DNA from: JAGQOZ01 sp041399205
GTDB lineage: Bacteria; Planctomycetota; Planctomycetia; Pirellulales; Pirellulaceae
Length of the DNA stretch: 64,000 nucleotides
Assembly: GCA_041399205.1 (NCBI GenBank)
Contig: JAWKTK010000033.1
Span: forward strand, 1-64,000
Reading direction: 5' to 3'
The notes under the pieces are model-generated. The model was not told the DNA's origin. It did not search any database and saw only the letters and a list, made by a program, of their open reading frames with translations. Shown here in pieces: positions 51,301 to 58,653 of the stretch (positions within the stretch are counted from its first letter, which is position 1; every line of letters starts with the position of its first letter). The translations under genes and the position numbers were made by a program.

Positions 51301-53504
51301 AGGAATTTTTCACTGTGCTGCCGACCGGAGAAATCACGTTCAGCCCGGCGTCGAATTTTTCCGGTGATACGACGACGTCGGTGACTTACCAAGTTGCCGA
51401 CAACGACGGGGCGACGACTTCTGCGAATATTTTGATTTCAGTGAATGAAGTCAATGACGCCCGACCGCAACGAACGATTCGCCGGCGACAAACGAAGACA
51501 CTCCGGTGACGTTCAACCCGCTGGCGAATGATACGGATGTCGACGGGACGCTGGACGGTTCGACCGTGATTTTCATCAATCCGCCAGCCGGTGCCACTCT
51601 ATCGCCCGACGGCAAGACGTTAACCGTTCCCGGCGAAGGCGTTTACGCTGCCGACCGGAGAAATCACGTTCAGCCCAGCCGCAAATTTTTCCGGTACGAC
51701 GACGGCAGTGACATTGCCAAGCCAGCGGACAACGACGGGGCGACGACTTCTGCGAATATTATTGTTTCGGTGAGCGAACAGAATGACGCCCGACCGCGAC
51801 GAACGATTCGCCGACGACAAACGAAGACACTCCGGTGACGTTTAACCCGCTGGCGAATGATACGGATGTCGACGGGACGCTGGACGGTTCGACCGTGATT
51901 TTTATCAATCCGCCGGCCGGTGCCACTCTATCGCCCGACGGCAAGACGCTAACCGTTCCCGGCGGAAGAATTTCACCGTGCTGCCAACGGTGGGGCAAAT
52001 CACGTTCAGCCCGGCGGCGAATTTTGCCTGGTACTACGACGTCAGTGACGTACCAAAGTGGCGGACAACGACGGCGCGACGGTCTCGGCCAATATCATGG
52101 TGGGTGTCGGGGACATCAATGACGCTCCTGTTGTGAATACGGCGGCGCGAACAATCAGTCGAACTTGGACGGAGAGACGGTGAGTTGGAATGTGGCGTAC
52201 ACTTTAATGATATCGACGGCGATACGTTGGTTTATTCGGCAATTGGTTTGCCGCTGGGGCTAACGATAGATTCGAGCACCGGGGAAATTTCGGGTCAATT
52301 GACCAGTAATGCGTCGCAATTCGGACCTTATGCTGTTTCGGTTCAAGCGTCGGATCCTGATGGACTGTCGGCAACTTCACGTCGTTCGAGTGGACGGTGG
52401 ATAACGTGGCACCTCAGGCTGTAGACGACATGGGTACAATCGGAAGATCAGTCGTACACAGGGAATGTGCTGACGGAAGGAGTGGACGTGGATGTCGACG
52501 GTGATACGTTGGTGGTGATTGCATTGGAGGGTAATGCAAATGCGGCTGGGCATGCCGATCGGTTGCCGTCAGGAGCCATGGTGACGTTGCGACCGAACGG
52601 ATGGTACCGTTACGATCCTAACGGTGCGTTTGACGGATTAGCTCAAGGACAACAAGCTCTGGATAGTTTTGACTATACGGTTTCGGACAGGCAGGGAGGC
52701 GTTAGTGTCGGTACGGTGATGGTGACCGTCACGGGTGTCAATGACGCTCCGGTGGCGGCAAACGATCTGGTTCGAACCGTAGTTGGTTCGCCCGTGACGA
52801 TTGCCGTATTGCAAAACGATGTCGATCCGAATGCGGATTCGTTGGCGGTGATCATTGTCGACCAACCAGCCGGAGGATCGGCGTCGCTGAACGCAGACGG
52901 AACGATTACGTTTGTGCCGAATGCGGGCTTTGCCGGTCAGACGTCGTTCCGATACTTGGTAGAAGATCCCTTTGGAGCGTCCAGTGTGGCCAAGGTGACC
53001 GTGGATGTGGTTCGGCAATACGCGTTTGATTCGTTCCATGACTTCAAGTTGTCGCATTCCAGCGTGCTGGAGGACGCTGCCGATCATCATGACCGCTTGT
53101 TGTCACAACATATCTACACATTGGCGTCGCAGCCCATTTTCAGCGGATACGCAAGTCCTGGTGCTCAAGTGGTGGGACGCATCTTTGATTCGGCCGGGCG
53201 GCTGTTGGGAGAATCTTTGGTGATGGCTGATCCAGGCGGGAATTGGATGATGCAGTTTCAGCAAGTGGAGGGACATCAGTTTCATCGAATCGAATTCGAA
53301 TTAGTCGGCGTGACCGATGATATCTATGGATATCTAGGGCTCGATCCATCCGACACCACGTATCAGGCCATGCAACCATGGGCCAAGATGGACCAAGGAT
53401 TGTCGGTCGATGCGGTGTTTGAATCTATGCCCAGCGCAGCACTGGAGCAATCGCATCGGCAAAGTCAGCGCCCTGTTGGTTTGGGAGTCAGTTTTGAATC
53501 TTGA
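36328..53504 (+). CDS. Giant DUF4347/cadherin-repeat surface protein, interrupted by an indel-rich repeat array
   Basis: Intact frame 36328-41130 (1600 aa); the frame returns at 52467-53504. From the N-terminus: LMWALEDRILFDATMEI (residues 40-56), the LExRILFDA secretion-linked motif; a DUF4347 domain (about 85-235: VIFVDKSVAGYQQLV, TAIHLVSHGSDGQIQLG, GDILLYGCRIAESERG); and a choice-of-anchor-L-like domain (about 250-510, VFGSEEYNEYVYSNVNDTLAVIVNG). Then come a cadherin-like domain, a jelly-roll segment, and calcium loops (VDSDGDGVANTLDVDDDNDGLLD). Tandem units of about 111 aa follow (PVTFNPLANDTDVDGTLDGS). The C-terminus has another cadherin-like pair and a unique end domain. Removing 40925-52572 gives one uninterrupted ORF of 1843 codons. 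It is probably the cargo of the divergent SecA/HlyD/TolC cluster, as a surface adhesin (inference). Confidence 0.75.
40139..52120 (+). repeat. Tandem array of about 34 units of about 333 bp encoding cadherin-like domains
   Basis: Counting the conserved GTGACGTTYAACCCGCTGG start, units occur at 40192 and then at 41192, 41526, 41858 and so on to 51835: 34 complete starts plus a partial unit at 40925-41130. Mean spacing is about 332.6 bases (111 codons). Unit 40192 is clean, while nearly every later unit carries one or more 1-8 base insertions or deletions that break the frame. Substitution variants are few and recur in blocks. Confidence 0.9.
40441..40924 (+). repeat. Non-array block duplicated at 52085-52572
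   Basis: From the end of unit one (GVGDINDAPVVN) through a cadherin-like domain to the codons for RLPS, this segment matches 52085-52572 apart from small indels. After 40924 the sequence jumps back into the middle of an array unit (ATTTTCATCAATCCG), whereas after 52572 it continues into the unique C-terminal region. The offset is about 11,645 bases, which equals 35 units. Confidence 0.85.
52467..53504 (+). other. C-terminal segment of the giant surface protein
   Basis: Clean frame with a cadherin-like domain (QALDSFDYTVSDRQGGVSVG), a second one (VVGSPVTIAVLQNDVDPNADSLAVI), and a unique end with SGYASPGAQVVGRIFDSAGRLLGESLVMADPGGNWMMQF. This last domain resembles ends of other giant bacterial surface proteins, but I cannot name it. 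Stop TGA at 53502-53504. Confidence 0.75.
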
Positions 53505-53512
53505 TTTTGGCC

Positions 53513-53549
53513 GCACCAGTCCCCTTTGTTTTGCAGTTGGGACTGGTGC
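53513..53549. terminator. Inverted repeat between convergent genes
   Basis: GCACCAGTCCC pairs with GGGACTGGTGC around a 15-base T-rich loop, nine bases after the giant gene stop and just before the convergent dockerin gene stop. There is no long T run after the stem, so termination is likely but not certain; it could serve both strands. Confidence 0.6.
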
Positions 53550-53571
53550 AGGTCAGTTCCGATGTCTGTAA

Positions 53572-54876
53572 CTAGCGACTTCGATTCTTTCCGATTTGCG
53601 TCATCGTTTGAATCGAAGAGGCGACATCGGCCGACGCGGCGAAAGTTCGGTATTGGCCGTTCTGGAACGCATAGACTAGATCTTGCGAATCGAAGTCATG
53701 ATCGCCGTTCCAGTCCCCTGCTACCCAGCTGGAGTTTCCGACTGCGCCATCTTCATATTGGCCGATTTGGAAAAGTCTAACGAGGTCGGCGGAATCAAAC
53801 ACGCCATCGAAATTGACGTCGCCTACGACGGCATCCATGACCACATCTAGCATGGCGGTCATGTCGGCATCGTCCACAATCTGATTGCCGTCCAAGTCGT
53901 ACTTTTTGTCGCTGGTGCCCGAAGCGATTTTCGAGAAAAGATCGTCGACATCGTCCGCATTGATGTCGCCGTCACTGTTGAAGTCGGCCGAACCCGACAG
54001 ATCCACGACGGTTCCGGATAGAATTGTGCCCACGGTGATAACCGACTGTTCGGAGACCACAAGCGAATCACTGTGTAGCTCAAATTCCGCTCGTCCTGAA
54101 TCTCGAATCTGCAACTGGCCAACGATCACTCCATCGACGCTGACGTCATGCACAGAACCGGGCTGAGCATCCGAGACATGAATTTCCAGCTCCCAGCCGC
54201 TGTCTTCTTGTTCTAGCTCAAAACGGCCTGATTCCGTTCCCGTTCCGATTAGCAGTCCGCCAAATTCGGATTCGTGCCCATGCGAATCGTCGTCCATGTC
54301 GTCGTCCATGTCGTCGTCCATGTCGTCGTCCATGTCGTCGTCTAGGTCATCGTCTAGGTCATCGTCTAGGTCATCATGCGAATCATCGTCCATGTCATCG
54401 TGCGAATCATCGTCCGTGTCATCGTCCATGTCATCCGAAATTTCATCCTCATCCGAGTCATGGTCGTCGGTCAGGCCGGTCGTGAACGTGCCTGCAAGGA
54501 TGTCGCCGATTTGGATGGGCGTTTCCGCCGTGATGGTTGGGAAGTTTTCGGGAAGTGGTGATTCGTCGTGATCGTCGGCGTGATTGGTTAATTCGAGTTT
54601 TGCTTTTCCGTTATCGTTGGCGGTAATCGTTCCTACCGTAGTACCGTCCACAATCACGTCGTGAGTGGAGCCTGGTTCGACATTGCGGAGTTCAATGGAA
54701 AAATCAATTTCGGCGGAGCCATGTTCGCATTCAATTTCGTATTCCACTTCGGCTCGCGCTGCACCGTCGCTCACCAGAATGGTTTCCATTTCCAGAGGAG
54801 CAACGTCGCAAGTCAGCATGCGTCGAGTTTCCAGAGCTTCCAAGCGGTAGTTGCGTTTTGTTTTCGATTTTCTCAT
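53572..54876 (-). CDS. Acidic surface protein with LEALETRRML motif and dockerin-like C-terminus
   Basis: 434 aa from ATG 54876 (MRKSKTKRNYRLEALETRRMLTC). Two related beta-rich domains (about 25-145 and 205-295) each contain a PGSxHDVxVDGxxVGxLxxxDxGxAxxEL segment. They are separated by a run of Asp with Met and Ser (about 145-200, DDMDDD repeats). The C-terminal third has dockerin-like calcium loops: DFNSDGDINADDVDDLF, DLDGNQIVDDADM, DVNFDGVFDSADLVRLF, DWNGDHDFDSQDLVYAF. The whole should bind calcium strongly and is probably exported. It is convergent with the giant gene and divergent from the ECF sigma gene (249 bases between starts). Confidence 0.82.
   Translation of the reverse strand: MRKSKTKRNYRLEALETRRMLTCDVAPLEMETILVSDGAARAEVEYEIECEHGSAEIDFSIELRNVEPGSTHDVIVDGTTVGTITANDNGKAKLELTNHADDHDESPLPENFPTITAETPIQIGDILAGTFTTGLTDDHDSDEDEISDDMDDDTDDDSHDDMDDDSHDDLDDDLDDDLDDDMDDDMDDDMDDDMDDDSHGHESEFGGLLIGTGTESGRFELEQEDSGWELEIHVSDAQPGSVHDVSVDGVIVGQLQIRDSGRAEFELHSDSLVVSEQSVITVGTILSGTVVDLSGSADFNSDGDINADDVDDLFSKIASGTSDKKYDLDGNQIVDDADMTAMLDVVMDAVVGDVNFDGVFDSADLVRLFQIGQYEDGAVGNSSWVAGDWNGDHDFDSQDLVYAFQNGQYRTFAASADVASSIQTMTQIGKNRSR
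54284..54436 (-). repeat. 12-bp microsatellite encoding Asp-rich linker
   Basis: Repeats of a 12-base unit (coding strand ATGGACGACGAC and variants) give MDDD, LDDD and SHDD tetrapeptides, about twelve in a row. The copies nearest 54290-54340 are identical, suggesting recent slippage. Length changes of whole units would keep the frame. Confidence 0.85.
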
Positions 54877-55125
54877 TTCAGTGATCCTTTGTTGAGTTGA
54901 AGAAGGATAAACGCCACCGACTGAAGGTGCGCTAACCGCTGCGTTTCCGACATGGTTTTTTCAGAATTCTTGAAGTATGCGGTTCGAGTTGACGTGTTAA
55001 TTCCTGTTTAGTTTGCCACAATGAGGGGATGCCCCCGGTAAGATAGTTTTTTGCTGAGCATTCTTGATTTTTCGTGTCGTCGTTGTGTTCGAGACGGGAC
55101 CTTATATTGGCAGAAAGAATTGAAT

Positions 55126-55734
55126 ATGAGTTCCAAATTTGAAATGCCATCAGATTCCGCAGCCACGGATCGGACGTTGTTGCGACGTTTTCGCACGGGC
55201 CAAGACGACGCGGCAACCGAACTGTACTTGCGCTATGCAAAGAAGCTGGAAACTCTGGCTCGTTCAGAAATGGCGAATCGCCTGACCGCTCGCTTCGATC
55301 CGGAAGATGTTGTGCAATCGGTGTTTCGAACTTTTTTTCGTCGCGCCAGTGAACCTATGTTCGATGGTCCCAGTGGCGATCAGATTTGGCAATTGCTGCT
55401 GGTGATTGCCACCAACAAAGTTCGCAAGCTCGGTCGTTTTCATCGACAGCAGAAACGAGATGTTGGTCGAACGGTGACCGCCACGGAAGACATGCCGCCT
55501 CCAGAAACAATGGATCATGTGCCGTTGTTGGTTCTGCAGATGGTCGTAGACGAATCGATGGCGGACTTACCTGAATATCAGCGAAACATGATCCAGATGC
55601 GAATCAACGGTCACACCGCAGAAGAAATTGCCGAGGCCACGGGGCGTTGCAGTCGTACGGTGGAACGCGTGGTCAAACGGTTTCGAGAACAGATTGACAA
55701 GCACATCGAGGGGAATCATGTCGATCACACTTGA
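55126..55734 (+). CDS. ECF-type RNA polymerase sigma factor
   Basis: 202 aa from ATG 55126 (MSSKFEMPSDSAATDRTLLRRFRTGQDDAATELY). Region 2 is seen as LLRRFRTGQDDAATELYLRYAKKL with FDPEDVVQSVFRTFFRR (about 20-85). Region 4 has LPEYQRNMIQMRINGHTAEEIAEATGRCSRTVERVVKRFRE (about 150-190), a helix-turn-helix. It lacks an anti-sigma gene next to it; instead it overlaps the start of a Ser/Thr kinase by 17 bases, an arrangement known in planctomycete ECF groups where the kinase is thought to control the sigma factor. Confidence 0.92.
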   Translation: MSSKFEMPSDSAATDRTLLRRFRTGQDDAATELYLRYAKKLETLARSEMANRLTARFDPEDVVQSVFRTFFRRASEPMFDGPSGDQIWQLLLVIATNKVRKLGRFHRQQKRDVGRTVTATEDMPPPETMDHVPLLVLQMVVDESMADLPEYQRNMIQMRINGHTAEEIAEATGRCSRTVERVVKRFREQIDKHIEGNHVDHT

Positions 55735-58648
55735 GCGAACCGCATTTGACAAGCGATTAGACGCCGTTGTGGACGCGTTTGAAGAACGCTTGCGCGACGA
55801 TTCAGAAACGGACGTGCGATTGTTCTTGCCTGCAGGTCGAGCGGACGAAGATCAGGAAATTGCGTTAGAGCTGCTGCGAGTCGATCTGCAGTATCGCTGG
55901 AAGCGAGGTGACGCAAAGCGAGTGTTAGCGTATATGCGTGAATTTCCCGATCTGCTAACCCAATGTGGACGGACGGCATTAGCCTTTGAAGAATATCGGA
56001 TGGCCACGTCGTTTGGCTGGGAGATTGACAAGGCGGCGTTCGAGAAGACCTATGCCATCAGCACGGCAGACTGGCCAACATGGGAAGGTGATCGATCCGA
56101 TTCGAACCAACGGGACGCCGTTTGTCAGAATTCACTTCGCATGGTGGACGCGTCCGACCGTTTTCCTGAAGTAGGCGACACAATCGGCGAATTTCGTTTG
56201 GAACGAATCTTGGGACGAGGATCGTTTGCCGTCGTCTATTTGGCTCGGCAACCGGGATTGGCCAACCGACAAGTGGTATTGAAGGTAACTTGCTCGCCAA
56301 CCTCGGAACCCGACAAGTTGGCGCGGTTGCAACATACCAATATCGTACCGATTCATTCACTGCATGAGTTCGACGGATTCCATGTCATTTGCATGCCGTA
56401 TTTGGGGCAACAGACGCTGGCGAACGAATTGCAACAGTTGGATCGATCGCAGGCAAACTTTGTCCACCAGCAACTGCGAATGGTTCAGCAGATCACCGAA
56501 GGATTGGCACATGCGCACGATCGAGGAATCTTGCATCGAGATCTCAAGCCGGCTAACGTGCTGATCACGGACGAAGGGACCGCCATGTTGATGGACTTCA
56601 ACTTGGCAGAAGAAGCTTCGCCAGATCGTCAAACGAATGTTGTTGTGGGTGGCACTCTGCCGTACATGTCGCCCGAACAACTGCGGGCAGTGCAAAATGG
56701 ATGTTATGTGGATGCGACGGCCGATCTGTACAGTGTAGGTGTCATGGCCTATCAATTGTTGGCGGGTGAAATGCCGTTTCCACAGCGGACCGGACAATTT
56801 GAAGCGATCATTCAGCAGATGGTTCAAGATCGGCAAGCGTGGAGTTCGCTGGATAAGAAGCATTCGCAAATTCCACCCAGTGTGGCGGCGATGGTGGATA
56901 AGCTGATTTCGCCGGATCGAAACGACCGCTACCAACACGCGTCCCAATTACTGGAAGACCTGGACCTTCATTTTGCGGACCGTCCATTGCGGTATGCGAA
57001 GCGAACCACGGTTCCGGAGCGTGCGGCCAAATTCGCTCGTCGGCATCCTCGTCTTACGTCGGTCAGTAGTGTCGCCATGCTTTCCATGATCTTGTTGTGT
57101 GCCATGGTAATGACGGTTCGCACCGCTTGGCGACAGGCATCGCGTTCTCAAGCTCGGCATGCTGTGGCGTTGATGGACGCAGACGTTCCCAAACTGTTGG
57201 CGGCATTTAGCCTGCCGCAGCTGAACGTGGATGACGCGACGGTTCGTGTTGCCGCCGAGCATTTGGACACGTTTGCCGATTCAGAAAGGTCTGCAAATCC
57301 TTGGCGCTGGTTGGGCGAAAACGAACGCCGTTTGGCAACGGAAGACCTCTTGGACTTGCATTACGTGTTGGGCAGGTATCATTTCTTGCAATCTGGTCAG
57401 TTGGATGCTGGGCCGCAACGGTTGGCCGAAGTGAACGAATCGGTTCGTCTGTTGACTAACGGCATTGCATTGGCCAAGCGTCATCAGCAAGACGCGTCGG
57501 CGCTGGTAAGTTTGTTGCACGAAGTCCAAAACAAACCCGCTGTGAACAGCACTGCGTTGCCCGAGTCTGAATCTGATTCTTCGCATGGGGTGTGGCGAGA
57601 TGCGTTGTATTCGCTGGCGCAATGCGATTTTGCTGAAAGTATTTCGCGCTTGGAACGCCTGCGAGACGCTTCGCCTCATGATGGAGCCGCATGGTTGCTA
57701 CTGGGAAACGCTTATGCCGGTGTCGGGCGTTGGGATGACGCGGAAGCGTGTTATGACGTTTGCATTTCCATGTGGCCGGATTCGATGTTTGGATATTTCC
57801 AGCGGGGACTCTGCCGAATGGATTCGAACGAATTTGATCAAGCGTGGTTGGACTTTGACCATTGTTTGCGCATCGATTCGCACTGCGTAGCGGCGTTAGT
57901 GAATCGGTCGGCGGCGTCAAAGGAACTGGGCGAATGGGCCGAAGCGATTGCCGATCTGGACCAAGCCATTCGCCTGGAACCGGAACGGAGTCGCTATTAT
58001 TTGTTGCGATCTGAATTGAAGCGGCGTGCCGGAAATAGGGACGGAGCCGCCGTGGATCTGCAATTGGGGCTCGGCAAGACGCCGCGCGATGAAGCGGGTT
58101 GGGTGCAGCGAGGTTTTGCAAAACTTCGTGCTGACGAAACGGGCGCTGCGGAAGATTTTCAGCGAGCGCTACAGCTGAACCCTAAATCACGTGTCGCGAG
58201 ACGCAACTTGGCTTATCTGATTGGCGAACGACAAGGTCGACTGGCAGAAGCTGTCAAATTGTTGCAGGATCTGGTGAAAGATTTTGACAACATGGACGAT
58301 CAAATTTCGCTGGCGGTCTATGAAGCTCGTTTAGGCCATCGCGATGCGGCCGTGGCGTCGCTGAACCGAGTTCGCCGGCAGTCGCCTTCGGACAAACAGT
58401 GGTTTCAGATGGCTTGTGTCTATTCACTGTTGTCGACAGGAACGGCGGACTTGGAAGCGGCAGCATATTGTTTGGATCAGGCGATGGCGATGAATGGGCA
58501 GTGGAGCCATGTGTCGCTGACGGATGAAGATTTGGCGGCCGTGCGAGCTTCCGAGTATTTCGGCGAAGTCCAACGGCATGCGGAATTTCGAGCGAAGTGG
58601 GAAGATCGATTACGTCAGAACACCACGAACCAGGACGATGCGGAGTGA
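55718..58648 (+). CDS. Membrane Ser/Thr protein kinase with TPR sensor-like C-terminus
   Basis: 976 aa. Start at ATG 55718, inside the sigma gene end (17-base overlap). The kinase domain spans about 155-425: GRGSFAVVYLA (P-loop), VVLKV (ATP-anchoring Lys about 188), ILHRDLKPANVLI (catalytic loop about 272), MDFNLAEEA (DFN in place of DFG), TLPYMSPEQL and DLYSVGVMAYQLLAGEMPF. One membrane helix follows (about 445-468, VSSVAMLSMILLCAMVMTV), then TPR repeats outside (GAAWLLLGNAYAGVGRWDDAEACYDVCI; AIADLDQAIRLEPERSRYYLLRSELKRR). It probably phosphorylates the adjacent ECF factor (inference). Its stop lies five bases before the metalloprotease start, so all three genes are coupled. Confidence 0.92.
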   Translation: MSITLERTAFDKRLDAVVDAFEERLRDDSETDVRLFLPAGRADEDQEIALELLRVDLQYRWKRGDAKRVLAYMREFPDLLTQCGRTALAFEEYRMATSFGWEIDKAAFEKTYAISTADWPTWEGDRSDSNQRDAVCQNSLRMVDASDRFPEVGDTIGEFRLERILGRGSFAVVYLARQPGLANRQVVLKVTCSPTSEPDKLARLQHTNIVPIHSLHEFDGFHVICMPYLGQQTLANELQQLDRSQANFVHQQLRMVQQITEGLAHAHDRGILHRDLKPANVLITDEGTAMLMDFNLAEEASPDRQTNVVVGGTLPYMSPEQLRAVQNGCYVDATADLYSVGVMAYQLLAGEMPFPQRTGQFEAIIQQMVQDRQAWSSLDKKHSQIPPSVAAMVDKLISPDRNDRYQHASQLLEDLDLHFADRPLRYAKRTTVPERAAKFARRHPRLTSVSSVAMLSMILLCAMVMTVRTAWRQASRSQARHAVALMDADVPKLLAAFSLPQLNVDDATVRVAAEHLDTFADSERSANPWRWLGENERRLATEDLLDLHYVLGRYHFLQSGQLDAGPQRLAEVNESVRLLTNGIALAKRHQQDASALVSLLHEVQNKPAVNSTALPESESDSSHGVWRDALYSLAQCDFAESISRLERLRDASPHDGAAWLLLGNAYAGVGRWDDAEACYDVCISMWPDSMFGYFQRGLCRMDSNEFDQAWLDFDHCLRIDSHCVAALVNRSAASKELGEWAEAIADLDQAIRLEPERSRYYLLRSELKRRAGNRDGAAVDLQLGLGKTPRDEAGWVQRGFAKLRADETGAAEDFQRALQLNPKSRVARRNLAYLIGERQGRLAEAVKLLQDLVKDFDNMDDQISLAVYEARLGHRDAAVASLNRVRRQSPSDKQWFQMACVYSLLSTGTADLEAAAYCLDQAMAMNGQWSHVSLTDEDLAAVRASEYFGEVQRHAEFRAKWEDRLRQNTTNQDDAE

Positions 58649-58653
58649 CACTG

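Noticed and set aside
41131..52470. Dozens of ORFs on both strands in the repeat array as separate genes
   Set aside because: All are fragments or antisense shadows of the same 333-bp unit, created by indels.
52630..53090. Minus-strand ORFs opposite the giant gene C-terminus
   Set aside because: Shadows of the plus-strand coding sequence with basic, low-complexity translations.
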